This document shows, piece after piece, positions 46,801 through 57,504 of a DNA stretch of 64,000 nucleotides; positions within the stretch are counted from its first letter, which is position 1; the number at the start of each line of letters is the position of its first letter. A program made the position numbers and the translations under genes. Origin of the DNA: Micromussa lordhowensis (lineage: Eukaryota; Cnidaria; Anthozoa; Scleractinia; Lobophylliidae); NCBI GenBank assembly GCA_964020085.1, contig OZ026596.1:15576237-15640236 (forward strand), read 5' to 3'. The notes beneath the pieces were generated by a model. The model was not told the DNA's origin. It made no database searches and was given only the letters and a program-made list of their open reading frames with translations.

Positions 46801-47198
46801 CATAGTCATCAATAGTCATAGTCATAGCAATTTTTCTTGGACAACTCTGTCCAAGGGGGAAAGGTGCATGAGGTTATCCCTATGTAAAGCACCAACCCAT
46901 GAGACAAGGCCAGACCACAACACCGGGAACTACGTGCCCTACTGTTTTCGATAAGTGTGTGGGTTCTTTAACGTCCCCTGCTAACCATGTAACATTGAAG
47001 ATGCAGGAGACGGGGCCTACGGTTTATAGTCCTTATCCGAGAAGACCTGAACATCTAACCATTTGCAGATGAATTTACAAAGGCAGCACATTCTCCTCAG
47101 TTATTTTAAGACCCCGAGTGTTGGTCCGGTCTGGGGCTCGAACCCTCAACCTTCCGCACAGCAGACTGGCGCTCTACCAACTGAGCTAACCAGGAGGC
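46801..47198 (-). mobile_element. tRNA-derived SINE with A and B boxes and TGACTA-type tail
   Basis: Read on the minus strand, the head is CCTCCTGGTTAGCTCAGTTG, with an A box TAGCTCAGTTGG (47189-47178) and B box GGTTCGAGCCC (47144-47134) spaced as in a tRNA gene. A tRNA-unrelated body of about 300 bp follows, ending in TTGCTATGACTATGACTATT repeats at the + strand left edge. RNA polymerase III would transcribe such an element from these internal boxes, and a LINE would mobilise it. The anticodon arm is too altered to call a functional tRNA. I did not find a clear target duplication by eye. It lies about 375 bp upstream of the recombinase start codon, in the same orientation. Confidence 0.85.
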
Positions 47199-47523
47199 GG
47201 CCCATGGAATACGAGAAGGAATGAATGAAAGACTGGCAAAAGAAAGGAAAGATAATTCACAAAACTTCATTCCAGGGAGTAATCAATGTCCAAGTTTTTC
47301 AACTTTAGCAACCAAAACCACACTCTCTTAAACAGAGAAGCCACAGTCAGTTTGGTGTTTTTGAACCTGTTTAGAACTGAAACCACTCGCACTCTTTTTC
47401 TTTCAGGTGAATTCATTTCTTCCCCTGACCTCGCTAGGGTTAGTGTAGCAAAAATGTTTGTTTTGGGTTTTTATGAAAATGCTTTTAAGAGGCGACCTTT
47501 TGTTCAACATCTTTTTTTGCAAG

Positions 47524-47552
<29 letters not shown>

Positions 47553-47554
<2 letters not shown>

Positions 47555-47737
47555 CACCTTATTCCAAAATGGCCACTATTTTAGTGGTCTTTTGTTTGCC
47601 TTCAAATTAGCCCTTGTTGCCTCGTTCTTAAACTCGAAATTCAAAAGAATATTTTCCCTTGAACGAGGCAACAAGGGCTAATTTGCAAGCAAACAAAAGA
47701 ACACTTAGGGTTGCAGCCATTTTGGAATAAGGTGTAT
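47553..47737. repeat. MITE with TACACCTTATTCCAAAATGG ends
   Basis: The left TACACCTTATTCCAAAATGGC is mirrored by GCCATTTTGGAATAAGGTGTA at the right. CTTTTGTTTGC and AATTAGCCCTTGTTGCCTCG are mirrored inside. About 185 bp, high arm identity. The 131-codon ORF across it is incidental. Confidence 0.75.
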
Positions 47738-48885
47738 GAACACGCAAAAAAAGAACTTGGCCAATCTCCAGCCATCTTGACCTCACACTTGGTAAACAAC
47801 CCCTATGTATGAATTAGCTTTAATTCGACATGGCAGAAATTCGACGTTTGAATCGATGATGCATCTCAGTAGGATAATGCGACAAGACGGCGAATTTCTG
47901 TCGAATGTAATTCGTTGAATTTAATTCGACACAGCAGAAATGCGACATATGAACCGGGCCTGACACAACATTTGACCTACTTTCAATAACAAGAAACCAA
48001 CAATTGTTCAGTGCTGAAAAAAACATATCGCATCTTCTTTTGTACAAAGTTAACACACGACCAGAATTAACGTAAAACTTAATTACCTCTGGATCAAGTT
48101 CAATAACCCGTGTGCATCGATCATTTCTTCTTTGTCAGCCTACGAGTCACGCTCAAAATGGTTGTCTAAAAGAAGTTGAATTCCGTTTTGTTTGAAATTG
48201 ATCGCGTCAAAACAATATGGCTGATGGTGAATTACTACCTCGGTACCAGGTTTCTCCCCACTCTCTCGCGCATAATCAACCTAGTTCCCAGGGTCTCTAT
48301 GAGAGACACACTCGTCACACGTCATTGGGTGAAGATTTTTATTTTAAAACTTCGAAGAACAAGAAATAACAGATCCCTACCATAGTGCTATAACAGATCA
48401 ATAAGAAAAGCACAGGCTTACGGGCCGGGCGGCGGATGATTATGGCAATGCGCTGATGATTATGACAAAAGTACTCTAGAGAAAACATTCCAAATAGTAC
48501 TCCAGGCAAGATTTGTAGGCTACTTTCTCTGCTGGAATGATAAGCTTATAAGGAACCAGTTATTCTGTTTTGGAAAGTCATTCGTTTAAATGTGTATCGT
48601 GGAAATCCACGAGATTAATATTATTTCCATCAACAAAACAATGACAAAAGAGAGCCACAAAATATATTCGTTTCTGATTTTAATTTACCAGGCTGTCGAT
48701 CGAATTAATATATAGAGTATACGAGGTTTCAGTATTTTTGGAATGATAACAGTTTCATTAGACGTGAATAATTAACAACACTCACGCTTTCGGCCATTGT
48801 GTAATTATTTTTCGGGCAATGGATTATCGCCCCCTAGAAACACTTGGAAAAACTTATGCATATAGGTCTGTATTGTGGCGGCTAG
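47738..48885. other. No supported gene; possible leader exon of the recombinase
   Basis: A minus-strand segment ending at a GTAATT donor near 48086 could be a 5' untranslated exon for the recombinase gene, since exon 46427-46227 begins right after an acceptor. This is inference. Nothing else is recognised. Confidence 0.35.
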
Positions 48886-48888
48886 AAA

Positions 48889-49083
48889 AGGGGTGTCTCG
48901 AAAACTCAGACCCCAGACCCAAAAAACACAGACCTTCGGGTGTATCGAAAACTCAGACCCAAAAAACTCAGACCCTTGGGTGTCTCAAAAACTCAGACCC
49001 AAAAACCTCAGACCCTCGGGTGTCTCGAAAACTCAGACCCAAAAAAACTCAGACCCTCGGGTGTCTCGAAAACTCAGACCTGA
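48889..49083. repeat. Minisatellite, about five copies of about 40 bp
   Basis: The unit is GGGTGTCTCGAAAACTCAGA followed by CCCAAAAAACTCAGACCCTC, with small length variants (runs of A, duplicated CAGACC). The overlapping open frames that translate it simply reflect the repeat and are not called as genes. Confidence 0.8.
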
Positions 49084-50519
49084 AAAATAAAACAAATTTA
49101 CACCGCGTGACGAGCCGACTTGTTTACTGTTCGTCGTTACAGTGGCATCCCTGCCGAGAAAAGAAAAACAGCTCATAGTGTTGGATACGTGCAATGTTCA
49201 TGAAAATTATCTGCCGAGAAAAGAAAGAAAAAAGCTTGCAGTGTGAGATACGTGCAACGATCATGAAAATTATACTCAACATTCGTATAGATTTTTCTTT
49301 TCGTTCTCGTATCTACGTGTCGTGTCATTAGAAGCCATTCGCGAGGTGTGTTGCGTGATGTTTTCCTGTACACATACAGGACCGGCGTCACGCTACAGTA
49401 GCGGCGGATATTTTAAACCGGATACAACCTTTCGGGGTCCTTATAGTTCCCTCATTTGAAATAATAACTGTGTATAAACACTGTGTATAAATGGTTCTTT
49501 GCCTATGGTTTCTTTAATATATATATACATGTAACAATAACCGTTAATCAATATTCGTGGTCAATTACGATAACACATTACAATGTATCCGCGGTTCGTG
49601 GTTGCATTTTCCAAGCCACAAGAGTTATTTTCTTTCCTTTAAATAAAAACGCTTGAATGTACTGTATTGGTACAATGAATCCTCTTTGATAGGTAGTTAC
49701 AAATGAAGGCACTGGTGTAGAACTGGAACAGCTAATTTTGTGAGATCAGAGTGAAATTTACACAGGTATTCTTGTCAACCAGGGAGTTCCTCTCTAAAAT
49801 GTTGTTGGCATCTGCAACACATTTCCTGACGCCCTAACCCTGTTTCAGGCTAAAAGATATGATTTTGAAACCAATTTCTGACGTGATCAAAAATCAACAA
49901 GGGGTTTCAGACCTTCCAGATTAGTCATATCTCTAGTATAAAGGGTCAGTAACCCAGGAATGGCTTCTATTTGTGTAAACATTGAGAAGTACAGTAAATT
50001 CCCGACTTCAAACAAAGAAAATTGATTAGTATTATCTAAACAACATACACAACCCCATCTAAGACTAAACAAGTTAATTTTCATACCCTATTTCATACCA
50101 AGATGTCTCAGAAACCAGAACCTTGGTTGCCATACATGCCTGTATAGCTTATACAAGGAAGTTCTTTTCTTTTGGGGGGGGGGGGGGGGATTTGCAGCCA
50201 CAAGTAAAAACAATTGGCAAACGTTTCTCAAGACTAGAGTCACTAGACTACTACAATGTAGATATGTACTGTTGACTATAGGGCAAAGGGTACCTTTCAT
50301 TTCGTACGTTGCTTGCTATAACAGGAGACAAGGACAGTCTAGTCACTGCTTTGCTGGTGTTGAATGGAAAAGTGATCTCCTACCTGAAACGAGGTAATAA
50401 AAAAGCTGATATACCCAAGACTCGAAATAATATAATCACAAACAATTGTAAATAAATTAAACAAAGGAAAAGCAATGCTAACTCTGCTTTCAATCCAAAG
50501 CAAAACACTTTTGACTTAC
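49084..50519. other. No supported gene
   Basis: Includes a near-duplicated block (CTGCCGAGAAAAGAAA at 49152 and 49212, with GTGCAA/CATGAAAATTAT) and a poly-G run near 50175. No exon was recognised. Confidence 0.4.
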
Positions 50520-50797
50520 TGTTCGCTGCAGTTCTGTTCTTCTTGCCCTCTGCACCATCATCCATTCTCACGCTTTCCTCTTCAAAATGCCATTGCACCA
50601 AACTGTGTGAAAGAAACTCCGCAAATTCGCTATGAGTGTTTCCCTGAAAACCAAGATCGATCTTCCTCTGGTTCCAGAGATTGAAAGTGCTCTCTCGCAA
50701 CAGAATTGTCTTGTTTTTTTCATTCCTTGGTGGCCTACAACGTCTTGGACATTCGGCCCGACCACTGACAACAAAATCGGTTTTTGGGGGGCACAAA
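50520..50797 (-). CDS. Conserved-looking exon of an unidentified protein
   Basis: The exon is bounded by a strong polypyrimidine acceptor (poly-T then aatcaag) and a GTAAGT donor. It carries CPPKTDFVVSGRAECPRRC, then a helical block LLRESTFNLWNQRKIDLGF and THSEFAEFLSHSL, then an acidic/basic tail. The helix pair with the W-x4-K-x-x-LGF and HSEFAEFL pattern looks like a DNA-binding or oligomerisation segment of cnidarian mobile-element proteins, but I cannot name the family. The exons before and after were not found. It is on the same strand as, and upstream of, the recombinase gene, but a link is unproven. Confidence 0.45.
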
Positions 50798-50979
50798 CTT
50801 GATTAAAAAAAAAAAACAAAAAATGACAAAATATAGAAAATCTATGATGCAATGATGAGTTAAACACGCCGCAGCGCAAACCGTTCACAAGCGCAGAAAA
50901 TCCTCTGAAAAAGCCAAGTCTCTGAGAGCTGCAATTTTGAATATGGCCGCCACACGACTCAACGCCCGCAAAGCACACT

Positions 50980-51849
50980 GGTTGAGAGGGACCCTGTGGT
51001 CATCCGAAGGACAGTCGAAGCCAGAACATACCACGTGACTATCAGTTGTGACTATTTGGCGCGAATTTTTGCACGCTCGATTGCGTGTACTGTCTAAGTT
51101 TAAACCTGTTATATATCAAGTAAGCGTCCATCCATGCAGACAAAGATATGAACCCAGTTTTATCGGCGGTAAGTTGTTTCATTTGATACGTAGAGGTGTG
51201 TTGCGTAAGTGTTCCATGCGGTTGTGTTCGTTCGCTGACAAGTCGCAGAAGGTACTGACTAATCTCGATAGTTGTGACCTTGCAACTGACTACCCTCCAA
51301 AGAAGCGACCTCAAAATAATTTGAATTTGACATTTTGGAAATAAGTGAGGTGAAATACCGGGGGAAACATGGACAAGCTTCCAAGGCACAGTACTTCTAC
51401 TCGATCGTGAAAGAAAATGGCGGCGTTTTCGTGCTATTTTCGAGATTTCGGCACAGAAAATCGAGGATTTAACCGAAGCGAAAATTTTTTTCGCGAAACT
51501 ATTTTAAATAATCAGTAGATTTGTGTTAGCGAAAAATAAATTTTGAGGTTACGTGCACTTTAAGCTAAATTATTGTTAACGCTTCTATCCTTTTGGTCTC
51601 TTAAGTACTATAATTTTCTCTAAAGAAAACAAATAATTGTTTTTAACACGTTCTATGTGCGGATGATGTATGTGTACATTTTACAAGTACACGTTGAACA
51701 AGATACTTTGAGATCATGATCAGTTTGAACACTTGGGAGAATTGTTTGGCATTTTCTAAGAGGCTGATGCTGTAGACAGTGTAGAGCTAATGTGTTATGT
51801 TAATATGTGTAGTTATCTTTACATGCAGTTATTTTATATCTGATTGCAG
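50980..51849. other. No supported gene
   Basis: Two overlapping ORFs on opposite strands at 51042-51389 have no recognised domain. A plus-strand frame around 51330-51470 (VKYRGKHGQASKAQYF) looks protein-like but has no clear splice sites, so it is not called. Confidence 0.35.
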
Positions 51850-51936
51850 TTCCAATACAGATTCCTCTGATGACAGTGCTGATGAGATGTCTGATGAAAG
51901 CTGCAATTATAGAAGTGATGAAGAAACAATGTCTGT
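51850..51936 (+). CDS. Possible acidic Ser-rich exon
   Basis: 87 bp between a cag acceptor and a GTGAGT donor, reading SNTDSSDDSADEMSDE and so on. A second similar acidic segment (SSSDDQANSSEEQEIVE) lies at 56941-57036 on the same strand, after the LINE, bordered by a tag acceptor and a GTTAG boundary. Both may belong to one gene interrupted by the LINE, but the splice phases I tried do not join cleanly. Weak call based on composition and splice signals only. Confidence 0.3.
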
Positions 51937-53425
51937 GTGAGTCTTGAATCATATTTTTGGCCTTTGGCAGGATCTGAAACCAACAAGGGGTAGAGACTTC
52001 CTTTTTCAGAGAAATTCATATCCAATTACTGTACTTGGTTATAAGTACTGTATGCATTCTTTTATTGAAGTTACAGTGGTAGTAAATGTTGCGATTGTTG
52101 TTTTTGAAGAAATGTTCTGAATGTATTCAAAAGCTGTCCATGTGTTTTATACATTCATACCTTGTGGGTTTCTGTTGGAATTTGAAGACTTCTTATCAAC
52201 TTTTACCTCCGTGGTTAATTCAAAACAACAAGAAAAATTAAAAAAAAAACAGCGGTCTTCATTTTCAAAATAATAATTGTTGTCCTTCAAAAGGCATCAA
52301 GAGACAATGTGTTTGTTGTTCGAGAAAATATCCAAACCCCTCCTATGTGAGGGTTTTTGTTTTGAACCCTCCCATTCCTCTGGAAATTCCAATTTAGCTT
52401 CATACTTTTCTTTAACAAAAATTACCTTTTGACCCCCCTCCCCCCTCAAAAATTCTTATAACTTTCCTCAGTAGAGGAATGTATACTTTCTGAAACTTGA
52501 GATATGCTGTAATTCAAAAATAATACCTTCAAAGTCTTGAACAGTGTTTGAAGCAGGGCTTGAGTTTTAGCTAGAAAACCTTGCGGCAAGCTGGTCTGTT
52601 TTTCATATTTGGTCACCAGCACAAGTATTTTAGTCACCAAGGTCAGTGTTATTGTAATCAAGTTGACCTTTCGATACTCTTGTCCAATTTCTGTGTGGTA
52701 GTGCTGGTGATAAGTGAGGCTTTAGAAGTTCATGCAAATTAAAGCCACTTCCCTTGCCAACAACAGGGCTCTGTCCCCGCCCTCCACATTTTGCCAAAAT
52801 CATGTGTTGTCCATGTATGTGCCATAGTAATAATGGTTATGATAGCACATCAAAGTAGACTTCGAAAAGGCTTTCGACACCTTGGAATGGAGTTTCATAT
52901 CAAAAACCTTAGAAGCTTTTAATTTTGGAAATAAGTTCAAAAAATGGTTTAATGTTCTTTACAACAGTGTTCAAAGCTCCGTCGTAAATGGCGGGTTTAT
53001 GACAAATTATTTCGAAATAACAAGTGGAGTTTGCCAAGGCTGTCCACTTAGCCCCTCCTTATTTATTCTTGCAGTCGAGTTGTTAGCCCTTAAGATACGT
53101 CAAAACAGGAACTGTGAGGGCATATATTTACCAAACAACCAAGAAGTAAACATTTCACAATTTGCAGATGATACAACTATAATAACTAACAACACAGACT
53201 CTCTTAAATCGCATCTTCAAACAATCAATTGGTTCGGCACTGTCTCAGGCTTAAAGTTAAATAAAAAAAGACCAAGGCAATGTGGTTAGGTACAATGAAA
53301 CACAGTAACTTGAATATACTAGAATTTAAAAGCACAAAGAACCCTATTAAAGTTCTGGGCACGTTTCTATCGTACAATCAAAACAAGAACATCGAAGAGA
53401 ACTTTCTTAGCAGAATTAGAAACAT

Positions 53426-54931
53426 AGGCACGCAAGGCGTGCAAGAGTTATTTTTTTAATTAAAAGGTTATGAAGATAGGAGCATTTAAGGGAGTGTTTA
53501 CAGTGACAATTTAGTTAACCCTTTTTACACAACAACACTAGTTTACCGAAAAAAGAAAGAGAAAAAACACCTCTGACACGTTGACAGTCTAATTTAATTC
53601 ATTCCCATATGAAAAACAAAAGTGTCAAATTACCATTTGTAACTAAAAATAGCAAGCATCTCGTGGAACAAGTGGTGATGATTTGCCAGCTCTAATTGAA
53701 TTTACTCCCTTGTGGAAAACAAGTGTCAAATTACCCTTTGTAACTAAAAAATAAAATATCTCGTTATATTTCCATGCAACAACAACAAAACAATCGTTAC
53801 CTGTACCTATTGTAAACGTTCGAACTCTTTCAAATCAAAATAGTCTCGTCTCCTCTAAAACATTTCGTAAGAACTAGAAGCAACGATGCGTGACGTCTAA
53901 TTGAATTTACTCCTTGTGAAAAACAAAAATATCAAGTTACCATTTGTAACTAAAAATAGCAAGCATCTCGTGGGAACAAGTGGTGATGATTTGCCAGCTC
54001 TAATTGAATTTACTCCCTTGTGAAAAACAAAAGTGTCAAATTACCCTTTGTAACGAAAAAATAAAAATATCTCGTTATATTTGCACGCAATGAGAACACA
54101 GCAACCAGTACCTATTGTAAACGTTCGAACTGTTTCAAATCAAAATAGTCTCGTCTCCTGTAAAACATTTCGTAAGAACTAGAAGCAACGATGCGTGATG
54201 TCTAATTGAATTTACTCCTTGTGAAAAACAAAAATATCAAGTTACCATTTGTAACTAAAAATAGCAAGCATCTCGTGGGAACAAGTGGTGATGATTTGCC
54301 AGCTCTAATTGAATTTACTCCCTTGTGAAAAACAAAAGGGTCAAATTACCCTTTGTAACGGAAAAATAAAAATATCTCGTTATATTTGCACGCAACGAGA
54401 ACACAGCAACTGTTACCTGTACCTATTGTAAACGTTCGAACTGTTTCAAATCAAAATAGTCTCGTCTCCTCTAAACCATTTCGTAAGAACTAGAAGCAAC
54501 GATGCGTGACGTCTAATTGAATTTACTCCTTGTGAAAAACAAAAATATCAAGTTACCTTTGTAACTAACAATAAAAACATCTCGTCCATTTGCATACAAC
54601 TACCTCACGCACTGTTTCATACCTCAAGGCTTGTCTCCTCCATAACTAAAATCCTAAGCATAACTCACAGAAAATGCCGAAGTAAACCCAATATATGAAT
54701 ACTTCCTCCTCTTTTATAGAAGAATAAATATGGCAGTTCTGAACTGTATCGGGATCAAATCTTCTCATATACCATTTACTTTTAAAACAAGAAATTTGAT
54801 TGGCTGTTTATAGTAGATCCGATCTGATTGGTGTGACATACATACATCTCTGACTGATCCATTGACCCGTCCACAACATACTCGTCGCGCCGACTAAGAG
54901 ATATTTTTTTTTACAAAAAAATAACTCAAAA
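53426..54931. mobile_element. 1.5-kb non-autonomous element inserted in the LINE
   Basis: The LINE frame stops after FLSRIRN and resumes at MKTKLNLW, with foreign DNA between. The insert has a 13-bp inverted terminal motif, GAGTTATTTTTTT (53445-53457) and its complement at 54915-54927. Most of it (about 53580-54590) is a tandem array of about 305-bp units. A small dyad (GCACGCAAGGCGTGC) sits just outside the left motif. The exact ends and target duplication are uncertain (AACAT versus AAAAT). Confidence 0.7.
53580..54590. repeat. Tandem array of about 305-bp units, about 3.3 copies
   Basis: The phrase GAAGCAACGATGCGTGA recurs at about 53878, 54182 and 54493 (spacing 304 and 311). CTCTAATTGAATTTACTCCC, TTGTAACTAAAAATAGCAAG and AAATCAAAATAGTCTCGTCT recur in register. 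Each unit itself contains two related halves (ATTGAATTTACTCC...GTGAAAAACAAAA). No coding. Confidence 0.8.
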
Positions 54932-57308
54932 ATGAAAACCAAATTGAATCTTTGGCTTTCCAGGGACTTGACGCTCTACGGAAGATCTTCATTGGCTAGA
55001 ACATTAGGAGTATCTCAATTAGTCTATGCAGCTTCCATGCTGACTGTTCCGTCTTTAGTTATAAAAAATGTTCAAACAGAGCTTTTTTCATTCTTGTGGA
55101 AAAACAAAAATGACAAAATAAAAAGAACGGTCATGTACCAACCTCTTGCGGAAGGAGGTCTTAATTTTGTTAACTTTTTTGCAGTAGTAAAATCACTCCG
55201 CCTAGCGTGGACAAGTCGGTTATTAAGTAGCACCACCAACTTATGGAACGCAATTCCAAATTATTATTTCAATACCCATGGTGGCTTGAAATTCCTTCTT
55301 TAATGCAACTATAATGCGTCTTCCATAACTAATAGTTTACCTACTTTCTATCGGGAGCTTTTAGAATATTTTCAAGAATTTAAAGAGAAGACTAATATAT
55401 TTTCGTATGGCAGATTCCTGCTAGGAACAATGAGGAAATAACAATTGATAAAAATACTCTTTTCTGGAAATCTTGGTTTAAGAGGAACATTCTCTCTGTA
55501 CAAGATATCCTAAATGCAGATGGAAACTTCATAACATTCCAAGAATTTCAAGATAAGTTCAACATAAAAACAAATTATCTCCACTACTTCCAACTCATAG
55601 CAGCTATTCCAACTGATTTGAAGAAAAAAGCAAGAGGATGTGAAGCTCCCTCTCATGAGCTACTAAATGCTACTGTGGTATTCTTGTTTCCTGGTGACAG
55701 TCCTGTAGATTTGGCAGATATGCGATGCAAACACTATTATAAAATACTAAATAAAAACCCCAGAGTTGAGCCAACGGGCATCAAAACCTGGAAAGTCAAT
55801 TATGCCGCTACTTATACAGAATGGAAAAACAAGTTTTCTTTTATATATCAAACAACAAGAGACAACAAGTTAAGACAGTTCTCTTTTAGACTATTGCATA
55901 GAATTACAGTAACCAAAAAAGAGCTACTCAAATTTAGATTAACAGATGACACGACCTGTATCTTTTGCCCTAACTCAGACTCAATAGATTATACTTTCTT
56001 ACATTGCTCCGAGATAAAATCATTCTATTCTGAAGCGTTGGTGTGGTTTAACCGCGTAAACGATACCAAAGTTAATCTGTCTAACGAGCAAATTACTTTT
56101 AATGAAATACCCGACTTTGATCAACCATCCGAATACCCACGACGCAGACTACACTTGTTTGTTATTCTTTTGAAACAATATGTCTTCAGTTGCAAGTGCT
56201 TTGAAAAAAAAACAATCCAGAAAGAATTCCAAACAAAAAATGTTGTTGCAATGGCAAATGGAAAAATGTGCTCTTTATTAATTATTCTTCTTATCTATAT
56301 AAAATTAATACTCCAAAAAGGAGGTAAAGACTCGAGGCGATATGTTTACAGTTATTAATTATACTTAAAGTTATTCACCATTACACGTTAGCACTGTTGT
56401 ATGGAAGGTAGACTGCAAGTAATTCTTAGGTGCCTTTCAATTTATATCTTGTAAGTTATTTTCCTTTTTGCTTATGTATTTTTTTTTCTTTTTTAGCATT
56501 AATATAGTATTGTAAGTAGTTTTGTATTTCTTTAAGTTTGTTTTTAGTATCGTATTTTAAAGTAGTGCATGTATAAGTAGTGTAGTATAATTAGTAAGTA
56601 TATTGAAGTGGAATTAGGACTGTAAGTAGTGTAAGTGTTGGAGATGTTAATAAAATTGCTTTGATAGAAAAAAAAAACATCAAAGTAAGCCGTCACCAAG
56701 AAGGAACATTAACTGCCGGTTTGTACATTTAACTGGTTAGTTTCTGCTCCTGCGGTGTATTTGTGAGCTTCTTTCTTTTCTTTGTTTCCTATATCTCCTC
56801 TGGGAGAATAGGGCCGTGAGCAGTGCAGTATAAATTAGAACCAATGATACAGAAATGCAGAAATTGTCTGAGCAAATCAACACTGTGCCAACATGGAAGA
56901 ATGACTAAAAATGTTCTCTCATCCACTATTGTAGTTTACAAAGTATTGGAGAGGTGATAGCGTACCTTCCTCTTCTGATGATCAAGCTAATTCCAGTGAA
57001 GAACAGGAAATAGTGGAATCAAGGGTTCAGAAGGTTAGAATATATGTGCAGATACTGTAGCTGATAATATTTTTAAAGTAACTTAACAACATTTGTTCCA
57101 ATTGAAGGTTAGGCTCAGGGAAAACAAACCCAACACTCGCCCTGTAACCCCAGACCCATGATGTAAGACCACCCACATGGCAGATACTGCCTCCAACTCA
57201 GCCATGAGCCATCCACAACCGCAGAGGCACCATTCACACTAATGTATTGTACGCAAGCCAGCAAGCTTTCAGCTCTCATAGACAGTGTGTATAAATAAAG
57301 GCAACCTG

Positions 57309-57342
57309 CCTACCTACCTACCTACCTACCTACCTACCTACA
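57309..57342. repeat. (CTAC)n microsatellite
   Basis: About eight perfect CTAC units preceded by GCAACCTGC. No other feature nearby except the start of the next gene 160 bp downstream. Confidence 0.9.
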
Positions 57343-57504
57343 CTGAAATGAAAATTTCAGTGGAAAAGTAAAATAATAGCCAAATCCAGGAGCCCATGAC
57401 CCGGAGCCTCTATCTCCCATACTAACCCTTGGAGTCAACCCTTTCCCGTATCTTATTATTTTTAGAACACTGCGGGATCTCGGATTTCCCGCACATTTTT
57501 TGGA

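Larger units (their letters stand above)
52858..56676 (+). mobile_element. 5'-truncated L1/Tx1-like LINE with 11-bp target duplication, interrupted
   Basis: The copy begins inside the reverse transcriptase at motif A (DFEKAFDTLEW), followed by GVCQGCPLSPSLF and the catalytic FADDTT box. It continues after an inserted element (LNLWLSRDLTLYGRS, LAEGGLNF) to a C-terminal zinc-knuckle-like segment (CIFCPNSDS...HCSE, 55618-56358), then a 3' UTR and an A-run at about 56669. An exact direct repeat ACATCAAAGTA flanks it (52847-52857 and 56677-56687), proving target-primed insertion. The ORF is dead: a frameshift near 53270, an in-frame TAA at about 55303 and another frameshift near 55430. It is judged L1/Tx1-like from the C-terminal LLHRI...C-x2-C...H-x3-C layout. 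Confidence 0.88.

Noticed and set aside
47134..47198. Possible functional tRNA gene (A and B boxes)
   Set aside because: The anticodon arm does not fold convincingly and the sequence continues into a 300-bp SINE body with a repeat tail, so it is a tRNA-derived SINE head.
48819..49178. 119-codon and 71-codon ORFs with repeated KNSDPxxS-like peptides
   Set aside because: They only translate the 40-bp minisatellite in different frames.
51330..51470. Protein-like frame with YRGKHGQASKAQ
   Set aside because: No convincing splice sites or start, and it ends at a stop after about 45 residues; too weak to call.
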